A DNA stretch of 64,000 nt. Origin: Eleginops maclovinus. Lineage: Eukaryota; Chordata; Actinopteri; Perciformes; Eleginopidae. Numbering within the stretch: position 1 is the first letter of the stretch; each line of letters begins with the position of its first letter. Where the stretch lies: assembly GCF_036324505.1 (NCBI RefSeq), contig NC_086360.1:3059546-3123545 (forward strand), given 5' to 3'. The notes beneath the pieces are model-generated. The model saw nothing but the letters and a program-made list of their open reading frames with translations. It was not told the DNA's origin and made no database searches. The position numbers were made by a program, and so were the translations under genes. Below, one piece after another: positions 1 to 11,568 of the stretch.

Positions 1-616
1 TGAGGGAGGAGTGAGTGTTTATCCCGGTCCAGCAGCGCCTGCAGTCTTTGTCTCTGAAGTCTCTGTTTACTGAGTCTAATCACCAAGGATATCCATCCTG
101 CCATATACCACAAACCCTGCTTCAAGTTCTTTTTTTTGCTGCAGCCTCCTCAGCTCAAGCCACATTACCATGGCAACCAAACAGAAAACACCACCGTGGT
201 CCCTTCTTTTTTTTAAGAGCCTATTTATTGCCACAGCGGGTGTAGTCTATCACCATGTGCCCGACTGGAGCTCCTGCCCGCTCAGTCTGTGGTGTACCAC
301 GCTGAAGCTGCTGTTCGGGTACTGCTCTGTTTCCAGCTAAAGGGAGAACACTCTCAGAGGAACAGGCTTGGCTGGAAGAAAGATGGCACACACGATTTAC
401 AGTGCAGCCACTTATCTCAACAGTGGGAACATAAACTTTGCTGACAGATTATCCTAAACAGAGGGAGCTGCTTCGCTGGAAAACAAGACAAAAGAGGGAG
501 TCAATGAGAAGGTGTGACTTTACATGTGGCATGTGGGGACACACTCCAATAATGCAGGAGATCAAAACACAGCGCACCTCTCACTGATGTCTGAATTGTA
601 TCTAATCAACTCGTCT
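1..616. other. No recognised feature
   Basis: I see no exon, repeat structure or RNA gene here. Short open frames occur on both strands but have no family resemblance. If the minus-strand MAMDC2 assignment is right, this lies in its long first intron or beyond. Confidence 0.4.
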
Positions 617-971
617 GTTAAAGAGGACATATTATGCTCATTTTCAAGTTCATATTAGTATTTAGTGTCTTGTCTCCATGCTGTAATGTTCAAAAAGCTC
701 TTTATTTTTCTCATACTGCCTGTGCTGCAGCACCTCTTTTCACCCTCTGTCTGAAACCTGAGAACAGTCTGCTCTGATTGGTTAGCTGACCAGCCATGTT
801 GTAATCAGTCAACCACTTCTAGATGTTCCGCCCCTTAGCAAATCACATACATTGTGTTGGAACGCTAGCCAATAGATGTGCAAGTATTACATAGTGATGT
901 CATTGTCATTTCGGGGGGCGGGGGGGGTATTACGCCTCAAAAAGCATAATAGCATAATAATCTTTAACAAT
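617..971. mobile_element. MITE-like element with imperfect TIRs
   Basis: The left end reads TTAAAGAGGACATATTATGC. The right end is rich in GCATAATA and closes with CTTTAA, giving an imperfect inverted repeat bounded by TTAA on both sides. A related end (TTAAAGGTCCCCTATTATGC) begins the repeat near 48.5 kb. The TTAA boundary would suit a piggyBac-type MITE, but the TIR is poor and no coding capacity is visible. Confidence 0.4.
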
Positions 972-1272
972 TGGTCACTGATTTATGATATTAGGTGATT
1001 TATTATATCATTTTCAAGCCAGGTCAACTTTCATTGCCAGGCATCTCCTTTTAAATACAGAGAAACTGAAATCAATCGCAAAATCTCCTCAAAAAAGGGA
1101 GTTTTACCTGTGACATCAAAAACAAAATGAGAAATACACACTTACACTTGGTTCCATGTAGTTCATTATAAAGATACAGTGAATAAATCCCCCACCCCCG
1201 GATACAGATTCCATGATAATGATTCAGAAGTGATCTTTATTTGACTGTAGCTGCTAACAAAACCATTAGTGT

Positions 1273-1405
<133 letters not shown>

Positions 1406-2483
1406 CCTCCTTGGATGTGTTGTTGTTTCCCATGAGATATTGCGCAAAGATAACACATTTTCTGACACATATATTATATCACTTCTGGAAAGAAGTAAGA
1501 TTCTAAGTTCTTTCCAAACACTGCATGCCCTCAGCTACAGCACATTTTCCTTTCTAATGAACTCAGAGAAGTTGGAATAAACATCCAGTCAGAGTTTAAT
1601 TTCATCAATAGTTGAGCAAGTTCAAGTTGAGTGATACATATCTGTTCACAGTGCTCACATGTTTATATTATAACCAAAGGCAGTGCATTTCCCAAAGTCA
1701 AGGAAGCATAATTGCTAGAACACTTCCTTGCTAGTCGCGTTCTACGGAGAATGAGGCTAGAGTGCTACCTGGTGTTCGGAGTGTTCGGAGTTTGGAATGA
1801 CTAGCTAGTGTGGACGCGCTTCCGCTCCCGCTTTTAATATCCCTCCCCCCGTAAACAAATGATTGTGCGCCACCCTCAGGCGCACAAAAGCTTCGGTTTG
1901 CTGGGTTGTCCCTAAAAAAAAGAGTAAACACAAACATACATATATACACGTAAATAATCATTAGTTTATGTTATATGGTCAGGAAATGCGCACTAATCGG
2001 TTATCTTGTGAGCGAGTAACAGTGGCGGGTAAGCGTCTTTAACACTGTCAATCCTTTCCTTTCTCTTCATTAACTCGCGATCTTTACATCTCTGCGTCAA
2101 AATCAGTAGGCTAAGTTGTAGTCATGGCAATGCCAGTGGTAAATATTTTTATATTTTAATTGTTGAAATTGTTATTGGTGAGAGTAGTTTGTTTATAGCT
2201 ACGTTGCATACAATCCATGCAAAATACGTATCCATACGTTGCAAAAACATTTGAATAATCGCACTGGTCTTTCAGCTTCATGCATTTTCTTGCATTTACA
2301 TTATATGAATAACGTAATACGGCACAAAATATTTGTGAAAACGTTAAACTAACTTCACTTACATTTGTACTGCCTGGATTCCGCCATTTCAACTACACCA
2401 CGCAGCATGAACGTAGAGGATTGTGGTTATTCTTGGTCACTAAGGATCCATCGATGCATCCTTGAAAATTCGCAGAATTCTCC

Positions 2484-2497
2484 AAAACAAAGGGCGC
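2484..2497 (+). repeat. Target-site duplication of the L1 insertion, left copy
   Basis: The 14-bp sequence AAAACAAAGGGCGC recurs at 8114-8127 directly after the A-rich tail of the LINE. A TSD of this length plus a 3' A-tail is the signature of target-primed reverse transcription and fixes the LINE ends to within the A-tail ambiguity. Confidence 0.9.
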
Positions 2498-2646
2498 GAG
2501 ACTTCCGGTGGGGTAAAATGGATTAGGCAATGTCCAGTCTAGCTCCCGTGACTTTTATTCATTTACTTTTTCAAATCCCCATAGTTTTGCCTTTGGCCAT
2601 CGCCAAGTAGATACTAAATCCACTCTGAACACTTTGATGCTGGATT

Positions 2647-3497
2647 ATGGCTTCCAAACAACCGAAATCGGGCAAGAAGGAGCAGTCTGCCAAGGGCGAA
2701 CTCACGGTGGCAACTGGCGGTGACTTCAACATGGCGATCTTGCCTAGCCAACTGGAAGAACACCAGAATGCTATCTCTGCAGATTTCAAGGCTACTATAT
2801 CTACGTTTGAAGCCAAACTAGACTGCATTCAAACCACAGTCTCCGACCATACCCACTCAATTAATTCGCTGAATCCAACGCTAACGAACAAGACGGACGC
2901 ATACACATTTTGGAATCGATGTGTGCAAAGCTAGCTGAGCATAATACCAAGCTACAAACTAAGCTCACAGACCTCGAGTCTCGCAGCCGCCGTAACAATA
3001 TCAGGATCGTTGGCCTACCTGAGTCCATCGAAGGGCTTCAACCCTCCATCTTCTTCTCTGAGCTTCTGTCTGAGGTCCTTGGTGACGGCGTTCTTGAGTC
3101 ACCACCGGAGTGTGACCGAGCACACCGTACACTCTCCAACAAGCCAGGACCGGGTCAGAAACCGAGACCCGTGGTCATCAGGCTCCACAGATTCCAGCAG
3201 AAAGACAGGATCATCCGTGAGGCCAGGGCTAAAAGAGGCAAGCTTCAGTACCGTGGGACCCCCATTGCAATCTACGAGGATTATCCGTCTGAGATAGTGG
3301 AGCAGCGCAGGGAGTACCGAGAGGTGATGTCTGAATTTTATCAACGGGGCTTCAAGCCAGCACTGCTTTTCCCTGCGAGGCTTAACATCACACTGAAGGA
3401 TGGAGCCAGGAAGAGACTTTCCTCCGTTTCTGAGGCAAAGGATTTTATTGCAGCCAACTGTTCTGGTACCGGCTCTCAAGCATCTTCCTCTGTCTGA
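2647..3497 (+). pseudogene. L1 ORF1 protein (RNA-binding, Transposase_22 type), frameshifted
   Basis: ORF1p of L1 is a trimeric RNA-binding chaperone of the LINE ribonucleoprotein. Here an N-terminal segment starts at the ATG at 2647 (MASKQPKSGKK) and includes a predicted helical stretch. The frame is lost at a T-run near 2908. The downstream frame then carries a coiled-coil-like region, the hallmark SRRNNIRIVGLPES of the RRM domain, and the C-terminal domain through to the stop at 3497. A single one-base indel explains the break. It is about 280 codons in total, slightly short for the family. No function is expected in this copy. Confidence 0.88.
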
Positions 3498-4352
3498 ATG
3501 CTTAGATAACGTTAGCCCAGTTTATTAGCCCGCCGTGGCTACTTCAGTAACTTGTCTGACCTATTAGCTCAGTGGGTTTTAAGTACGGCGTGGACACGCA
3601 GACAGTGATGTGTTTTTGTTCACGGCTAATAGTTATTTTCTTGGCCTGTTTTAATTGACTTCTTATATTTTCCTTTTTTGTTCCTTGCCGTTATGAACGC
3701 CTGTTGACAGGTCGCGTGAGATGTGGTCCGTGGAGTATCGCTTTTGCCTCTAGAGGACGCAACGGCTCCATCGATGTGGGGCTGTTGCTCTAGATTATTT
3801 TCTTGTCCACCTGTGCCTTTACCGTTCAGAGACTTTCTTTTGCACTTTGTTTTATTGCCTATTATGTCTCATTTAAGGTATCTGAATGGATAAAATACAT
3901 TGTATTTACTTGTTGGACCGGCTGTTCATGCAGATTTTACTGCACTAAATTGTATGTGTGTCTTGCTCTCTGTTCTCAATAGTTTGGCTTTGGCATAGAT
4001 TTATCTGCATAATATTTGACAATTTCCTGTTCACTTACCAATCCACTTGTTCTGTATGGGATAATATGGGGGTGGTTTACTGTTTAGATAGGGAATAGGA
4101 CCCCGGAAGACTAGCGTTAGTGTAATTACATAGATCTGAGCCAGAGTGCTTGATTATGTTGTGTATTTTGGGTTTAGCTCTAGGTATGGCCACATGGGTT
4201 TTTCTTTTATTTTTTGTTATTATCATTACCATTAGCATTTTTCGTCGTCCTCTCCTCTTTCTCCTGTGCATGCAAGACAGTGTTTGTCCAGGTCAACTTC
4301 TCTTCGAGGAACTTCCTAGCTGATTTCCGCCATTACAACGACAGGTAGAGGA

Positions 4353-7300
4353 GTGCGCCTTGTTTCCTGGAATACTAAGGGCATGAACAACGTTACTAAA
4401 ATTGGTACGGTAATGACACGGCTGCAACATCTTCAAGGAGATATCATATTCCTACAGGAAACTCATCTTAAATCTTCTGATACCCTTTGTATTAAGAGGG
4501 CATGGATGAGCCACTTGTTCCACTCAAAATTCTCCGGCAAAGCCAGAGGGGCGGCAATTATTATTCACAAGAATGTCAGATTTGAATTGACAAATTCAAT
4601 ATCAGATCCTAATGGTCGCTATGTCATAGTTTCGGGCATGCTACAGAACACACCAGTAATACTAGCTTCTATCTACGCTCCCAACTGGGATGATGATCAT
4701 TTTTTTGTGAACCTCTTCGCTCAAATTCCCAATGCCGACAACCATCGTATTATTATGACTGGAATTTGGTCCAGAACATGGGTCTCGACAGGTCATCGCT
4801 CACACAACCTACTCTCTCCAAATCGGCCAAGGTAGTACTGCACAATGCATCACAATTAGGACTCTCAGACCCCTGGAGACTTATCAACCCACAAAGTAGA
4901 GCCTTTTCCTTCCTCTCGCACAGGCATCACAATTTTTCACGAATTTATTTATTTTTACTCGATAACAATTTGATTCATCTGGTCAATTCATGCGAATACC
5001 ATCCTATAGCCATCTCAGATCATTCTCCCACCTTGATTGACATCGCTAGCGAATTGGGCAGCCCCATCTCCACCCTTGAGATACATGATGCAATAAAATC
5101 AATGCAAAGTGGGAAGTCTCCTGGCCCCGACGGCTATACAGTCAAATTTTATAAGACATATTCTTCCAAGTTATCACCAATTTTGGCTAGAATGTACAAT
5201 GACTCTCTCCAGTCTGGCCGATTACCGGAAACTTTGTCCATTGCCTCTATATCCTTGCTTCTCAAGAAAGACAAAGATCCTACTTCCTGTGGTAGTTACA
5301 GACCAATCACACTGTTAAATGTGGACTGTAAGATACTGGCCAAAATACTGGCTATCCGCCTCCAACGTGTACTGCCAGATATAATTTCATTGGACCAAAC
5401 AGGCTTTATGGTGGGGAAACACTCATTTTTTAACACAATGAGGTTGCTCAATATAATTTTCTCTCCTTCCTCTAACACCCCCGAAGTCATAGTGACACTT
5501 GACGCAGAGAAGGCCTTCGATAGGGTTGAGTGGGGTTACTTGTTTTTTATTCTTGATAAATTTGGTTTTGATTCCCAATTTATTTCCTGGATTAAACTCC
5601 TATATGCCTCTCCATCTGCCTCTGTACACACTAATGGCATTCGATCTCCCCCTTTTTCTCTCCAACGCGGTACACGCCAGGGCTGTCCTCTTTCGCCACT
5701 GTTGTTCAATATAGCCATTGAACCTCTCGCTATCTGGCTCAGAAGCCATGATAGGTTTGAGGGCATCACGGCATGGTTCATAACTGTCTCTGTACGCTGA
5801 TGACCTTCTTCTTATGATCTCAAACCCCTTATCCTCTCTCCCCCCCATACTGTCGATTTTAGATCAATTTGGCCATGTATCAGGTTACAAACTAAACATT
5901 CAAAAGAGCAAAGTATTTTTTGTAAATAAAATGGCAAAGGCACTTCCCCAATCCATGTTCCCCTTTAAAAGGGTTGTGGAGGGGTTCACATACCTAGGGG
6001 TGTTTGTTGCAAGCTCTTTTAAAGACCTGTTCCCTAAAAACTTTCAGCCACTACTAGATAAATGCAAAGCTGATATGTCCAGGTGGGCCTCCCTTCCCCT
6101 GTCTCTTGCGGGTCTTGTCTTATAAAGATGGTCATCCTGCCAAAGTTTCTTTACCTTTTCCAACACATCCCAGTGTGCATCAATACATCTTTTTTCACTG
6201 ATCTTGATAAGCAGTTGACTGCGTTCATCTGGAACAACAAGCCTGCGCGTATTAGAAGGTTGTGTCTCCAACTCCCTAAATCAGAAGGGGGCCTGGCGCT
6301 CCCCAACTTTCGCCACTATTTCTGGGCCTCTAACATTAACAAACTTCTCTATTTGACTAACTGTAAACTTTCAGGCCCCTGCCCACCTTGGGTACATATC
6401 AAGTTGTCAACTTCGGCTTCTTTATACTCTATAATCTGCTCTCAGCTCCCTGTAGCGACCCATACAAAATTTGAGTAACCCAATTATTACTAGCTCCATA
6501 AGCATTTGGCTCCAATTCAGGAAACAGCACGGGTTACATAGAGCTTCGGTTCATGCCCCAATTTCAAACAATCACCTATTCTCCCCATCGTGTACTGACC
6601 CGGCCTTCCGTGCTTGGTCGAACAGTGATCTCGCAACGCTTGATGACCTTTACGAGGATGGAGTCTTTTCATCCTTTGAGTCCCTGTCAGTCAAATTCAA
6701 CCTGCCCAACAGTCATCATCTCTTCCGTTTTTTCCAAGTCAGGCACTTCATCCAAAAGCAATTTCCCCATTTTCCTAACCGCCCCCCCCCCCCGAATCAC
6801 CAATTGATACATTTCTCACACGACCCTGATTAAAAGCACTTGGTTTCAGTTTTCTATGGCCAGATTTGTTCCCTGAGTCCGGGCCCTATGGTACTTCTTA
6901 AGGAGCTCTGGGAGCGTGATCTAGGTAGCAACATTTTCGATGATCAGTGGAGTGACGTTGTCAACCTAGTCCATACATCATATATCTGTGCTAGACATGG
7001 CCTACTCCAGTGCAAGGTGCTCCACAGAGCTCACTTTACCAACGCTAAGCTGGCTAAAATATTCCCGGGCCGGAGTGATGCCTGTAACAGATGCAATCAA
7101 TCCCCAGCTGATCATCTCCACATGTTCTGGACTTGCCCGAAGCTGGACAAATTTTGGTCTGACATATTTGGAACCATTGAACAGGCTTTTAACACGAAGA
7201 TAGACCCTAATCCTATGACTGCATTGTTCGGCCTCCCCCCATCTGAGAATATGCCCACCACTATACGCCGTGTCATTGCTTCACCACTCTACTAGCTAGA

Positions 7301-7507
7301 CGTTGTATTCTCTTCAAATGGATACATGCTCCCCCACCAACACATGATCAGTGGATACGGGATGTCTTACAGTGCCTGCAGATGGAGAAGTTAAGATTTT
7401 CAGTAAAAGGATCTCTGAAATCCTTCCATACTACCTGGGACCCACTATTAGGCCTTATCAAAGATATCCCTATCACTCCCTACGCTGAGTTGCAGGTAGC
7501 TCTCTGA
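4353..7507 (+). pseudogene. L1 ORF2 (AP endonuclease + reverse transcriptase), multiply broken
   Basis: The endonuclease N-terminus is clear (LVSWNTKGMNN, FLQETHL, IYAPNWDD). It breaks near 4765 where the GDFN-type motif should be. The next frame (4766-5800) joins the end of the endonuclease (SDHSP) directly to the pre-RT segment GKSPGPDGY, so roughly 100 codons of linker are missing. RT motifs follow: ITLLNVD, LDAEKAFDRVEW and RQGCPLSPLLFNIA. YADD lies in a third frame from 5790. Further frame changes occur near 6100 and 6475 and an in-frame stop at 6831. A cysteine/histidine knuckle (CNRC...H...C) lies near 7080-7135. The relic ends at the TGA at 7505. Indels are scattered, consistent with neutral decay. 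Confidence 0.9.
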
Positions 7508-8234
7508 AAGGAAAAGAATAAAATAAAAGTGACCATTCATATTACTGCTCTTCCACCATGACCCTTTGTCTTTTGCCCCGGACTACTCCACTATATTTCC
7601 TTTTCCCTCTTACCGAAACTTTTTTTTTGTTTTTTTGTTTTTTCTCACCAGGACGACAATGTCTACTATTATTTTCTTCCTTTTACCGGATTCTTACAGA
7701 CTAATTTTGCTTAACTTGACTTTATTTTTTTTTAATTTAAATTTAAATTTAAATATTTTTTTTTACTCATGATTTCATCTGACTTATTCAGTTATTTTAT
7801 TATCTGTGGCATAACCATACCCGTGGGTGGGGGGTTGGGGGGTTAACAATAAAAAATAAAACTGTAAACAAGGACTCTCTACAGACCCTGAAGTGATTAT
7901 GGAGCATAACATCTTTCTTATTTTATTTTCAAGGAGGTCCTCTGAAATGATGCACTGCCTTTTTTTTTTTTAAATCACTTTTATTCCCCATTGTCTTAAT
8001 TTTATAATTTGTATACACCTGTACTGTTTTGTATTGACTATTACTGTTCTTACTTCCTGTCATTGTCTGGATTATGACTTGTTTGGAATAAAAACATTGG
8101 TAAAAAAACAAAAAAAACAAAGGGCGCAAGTTTTTGAGTTTTCTCGACATTGGAACAGTGCTTGGCGGCGCTCTATGACGTACCGTCCTTAAAAGGACGG
8201 CAGTTGAGCATGCTTCCTTGACTTTGGGAAATGC

Positions 8235-9121
8235 CAAATTACCATAATTAATTACCATAATTACCATGTAAGGTATCCTACTTTTATCACAGGGTTAGTT
8301 TCAGTGTATGCATTTGCGTACAGATTGTGTTACTTGCACTCCCTGCTTGAACTATTTTATTCCTATTTTTTCTTGAACTATTTCTATTTGTTTTTACGTC
8401 TTAGGTCTAATGTATCTTTCGCACTTAGCCTTGACCTTAGATTTTCACAACCAAAACTATGCTTTAGCTGTTGTGCATATAACAGTAAAGCCTTTACATA
8501 TTTATAAGCATTGCTCAAATGCAAATAAACTGGGGAAAGGCTAATAAAATGTATCTCATTCACACGTAAAAACATGATAATCTAACGGCAAGTAATGCCT
8601 ATCACTAATATCGCTCTACTCCATTATTAGCATCAATAGTGACACAAGGCCAGGACCTCTGTCACATTAGTAACACCCTATTTAATTGGTGCTTTAGATC
8701 ATTTCTAAATCAAGCAGTATATAATGCTGGCATGGGATTCAGTGAGGGAGCATTTCATTACAAAAACATCTTCCCTCGCAGGATTTAACCGGGTCATTGA
8801 CATTTTTTGTGGAAAAACCATATCATGTCTGAAAGCTTGTCTGAACAGCATCTTTAGGCCATGACGGAAATACATGTCCCAGCCATCATTTGACGCCACA
8901 GTGTAATTATTACTTCTGTTGGGAGCGATGAAAGAACACCGGGAGGTCGAGGAAGATGAAAATGAAGAAAGAGGCTGAGGTGACCCAGCAGTATCAAGTT
9001 TTTACTACAAAAGAGGGTCGAGGGGGAGTGAAGGCTCTGTGTCTGCAGACTGGTTATCCTGAAAGAGCTGCTTTATGACAGGGAAAACCCTGGTCATGTT
9101 TTATGGGTGAGTCTTAAGTGA

Positions 9122-9123
<2 letters not shown>
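8235..9123. other. No recognised feature
   Basis: AT-rich sequence with no exon or repeat signature that I recognise. Confidence 0.4.

Positions 9124-9213
<90 letters not shown>
9124..9213. repeat. (CA)n microsatellite, 90 bp
   Basis: Uninterrupted CA array of about 45 units. Coding frames through it are artefacts. Confidence 0.98.
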
Positions 9214-9214
<1 letters not shown>

Positions 9215-9315
9215 CAACTCTCAAGCATTAATAATGAAAATGGTGCAGGAATGAGTCTTTCAACCGAGAAAGCAATCAGAAAAGGTATCACTTCCGGTTC
9301 CTTCTTTCTGTCGCT

Positions 9316-9786
9316 CAGTGGTTCCCAACCTTTTTTGTCTGGTGTACCCCTTGAGTGGGTCACCATACTATGAGAAGTCCCCCGCTCGTCTGCAATGATT
9401 CGCCTACATTTTTTCTTGCGTTAAACCCTTTGCATCATATTTAACCCGACTGATCCATCGATGAAGATCACTTGTATAACTCACCTTTAATACAAATGCA
9501 TTTAAACTTGACATCTACACTTATTGTGAGTGAAAACAATAATATTAAGACTCACTTCTAGCAGTTTCAACAAGCTTTATTAAGAATAGAGCTTTTACTG
9601 AGACACTTGAGCTTGCTTGTCGTTCATAAGCCTTAGTAGTTCTGGGGCGGGACACCAGGCTTATGAACATTGATTTCAAATGTTTTTTTGTTTGGAAATA
9701 TATTGCAATCCCTAATCTTTCTACGTACCTCTGCAATCCCCTCAAGTACCCCTAGGGGTCCCTGTACCCCCAGTTGGGATCCACTG
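9316..9786. mobile_element. hAT-type MITE, about 470 bp
   Basis: The left end CAGTGGTTCCCAACC mirrors the right end GTTGGGATCCACTG, and both ends carry inner blocks around GTACCCC. CAGTGGTTCCCAA-type ends are typical of non-autonomous hAT elements. I could not find a matching 8-bp TSD, so the insertion is old or its ends have diverged. No coding capacity. Confidence 0.75.
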
Positions 9787-11291
9787 TTATAGAGAACGTG
9801 TTTCTGGTTGAAATAAGGTTTGAACACAAGTTTAAGGGAATTTCACATTTTGTTCTACAACATAAAATAAGTGACAGAATACCCCATTCTTGAATGTCCA
9901 AAGTTTCTATGTGTCATGAAAACAAAGGTAGCAAATGAGACAACTAAACATCATCACGAACATTAGCAGCCTTTAACTTAGCGGTGGACACGCTGCCATG
10001 CAACCATCATGTAGCTTGTTTACAGCCTAGCGTTAGCTTTTCACTTCTGGCGATCACATTTACGCTTCACAAATTGGTGTTAATATGTGGAGATTATCCT
10101 GCTGAACAAAATGTGTGAGTATCATAAACGTGTGTATGCCACAGACATTATTTTCTGCAATAGGCTATTCTAATATCCAATGGAAAAATGCCATTGCTTT
10201 TAGAAGAGGGAGCCCGTGCAATGTTAACCTCTAACGTTAAAATCTACGTTAATAATCAATCAGTCAATAATGAGTAACGCAGATTTTTAACCTTTTCACA
10301 GCAGAAAGACTTCCTTTCTCTAAGATCATTAAACTGATTTTAAAGAATAAAAGAGGAAGTAAGTCTTTGTGATACCATTCAATATGTTGTGATCTTAAGC
10401 AAGTCTATATATTGCAATCTTTCAAATCCAATGTTATGAAACTATCAGAATAAAGAACACACTGTATGCCTTGAATATTAAAAAGTTTAACTTCTGTGCA
10501 TCATAACAGTCCCTGAAACATCCAGCATCAGCAGCAGGTTTTGAGCAATATGAGGCGCTGTGTGCCACAAATCCTTGCTTTGCTGATTACTATTAATGAC
10601 ACTCAGAATTCATAACATCACTGTTTCAAGTGTATTTTTTGCAGCACTAAGAGATACGATTGTAATAATGAAACTATCTTCTACTATTATGAGCAAAGTT
10701 GCACATTGCCAGAGCACACACCACCAATAAGATATGATAATATAAACAATGAACAGAATACTGAGCACATGACCTTTGAGGAGGGCAGGAGTGCAATATC
10801 CTTCAGGAGGAGTCACAAACTACCAGATAGTTTAAATTCTGGTTGATGGTTACTTCTCCCTTTTTGTTGCCATTATTGCTTATATAAACATTAACAACAC
10901 TTTATTAAACAACAATAACTCACTGCACATAAGGACTTACAGTGGCCACTGTTTTCTATCCATACAGTATCTACATGTCTAACTTTATCGCTTGTGAGTA
11001 ACGCATTTCATATAACAGGATTAAATAATCAAGATACAAAAAGAATGAACAGTATACCTTACAGTTACATTCTAAAAAAGTTTTATATTTATATTTAAAC
11101 TTAATATAATAGCTTTCAACTAACCTAATACAGTTATGTGAAATCTATTTAAATAATATATTTAAAAAGTCATCATTTCAGTTGTTTCAGTGCAGATTGT
11201 CTTCATGCTGTATATAAATGGCAGTATCGTAGAAAATGAAGTACTGCAAGTTTGTTTATGTCAAAAAGCAAAGCTTGTGATGACGATGTAC
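9787..11291. other. Non-coding stretch with one dispersed-repeat copy
   Basis: About 9940-10260 is an inverted, partial copy of the MITE family seen complete at 51302-51802. Shared blocks include GGAGATTATCCTGCTG and GGGAGCCC near CATTGCTTTTAGAAG. The rest (10260-11291) is AT-rich with nothing recognised. It would be the first coding intron of the minus-strand MAM-domain gene. Confidence 0.5.
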
Positions 11292-11501
11292 CTTCTTCAT
11301 TCATGCTCCAGGTGCCATACTCCGGGTCTGATTTGTAGCCGCAGGTGCCAAGCTCAAAGTTGCAGGAGCCGGGCAGCAGGTGCTGCTGGGCCCTGAGGAG
11401 CCCGACCAGCAGCAGCACCGCCAGGGGAGAGCAGAGCAGCGTCCATACTGCTGTCTTCATCTCTGCTTTCACACGATCCTTACACGTTATGGTTGCTTAT
11501 C
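11292..11501 (-). CDS. mamdc2: MAMDC2-like protein, signal-peptide exon (partial gene)
   Basis: Reading leftward, an acceptor (TTTTTTAG) is followed by the exon at 11501, the first ATG at 11460, and a GT donor after 11292. This gives 56 codons plus one base of coding sequence. The protein starts with a basic N-terminus and a hydrophobic core (LLCSPLAVLLLVGLL), a secretory signal peptide. It then enters a MAM domain: CNFELGTCGY followed by WSMNEEG. The break after NEEG matches the position I recall for the human MAMDC2 exon boundary. MAMDC2 is a secreted, multi-MAM-domain extracellular-matrix protein. Its remaining exons must lie to the left of the window; none were found here. Orientation relative to PTAR1 matches human 9q21. 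Other MAM proteins are possible, but synteny favours MAMDC2. Confidence 0.8.
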
Positions 11502-11568
11502 CTAAAAAATCAAAGACTATAGTTAAAAGATTTCTGGTGCAACTTTCTGCATGTTTCACCAAGGTTTT

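Larger units (their letters stand above)
2498..8113 (+). mobile_element. L1-clade (L1/Tx1-like) LINE, near full length, degenerate
   Basis: The element is about 5.6 kb, starts GAGACTTCCGG, and ends in an A-rich tail next to the second copy of its 14-bp TSD. It carries the two-ORF plan of L1: an RNA-binding ORF1 (2647-3497), a spacer of about 0.85 kb, then an ORF2 with AP endonuclease and reverse transcriptase (4353-7507). Both ORFs are broken. The arrangement and the SRRNNIRIVGLPE motif of ORF1 identify the L1 lineage; L1 versus Tx1 subfamily needs a phylogeny. Confidence 0.92.
1685..8234. mobile_element. Non-autonomous DNA transposon with perfect 25-bp TIRs, split by an L1 LINE
   Basis: Positions 1685-1709 and 8210-8234 are perfect 25/25 inverted repeats (outer bases GCATTTCCC). 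After removing the LINE and one target-site copy, about 0.9 kb of element remains, with no transposase. It contains short hairpins, for example TTGTGCGCC/GGCGCACAA at about 1863-1887 and CCGTCCTT/AAGGACGG near 8183-8200. I find no target-site duplication immediately outside the repeats, so the superfamily is unassigned (hAT and PIF/Harbinger were considered). Perfect TIRs around a badly decayed LINE are unexpected. Confidence 0.75.

Noticed and set aside
3099..3479. 126-codon minus-strand frame within the L1 ORF1 region, and similar antisense frames in PTAR1 exons and the hAT and Tc1 genes
   Set aside because: Shadows of the recognised sense-strand reading frames.
1685..8234. LTR retrotransposon with terminal repeats
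   Set aside because: The 25-bp terminal repeats are inverted, not direct, and the internal ORFs are those of a non-LTR LINE with its own TSD and A-tail.
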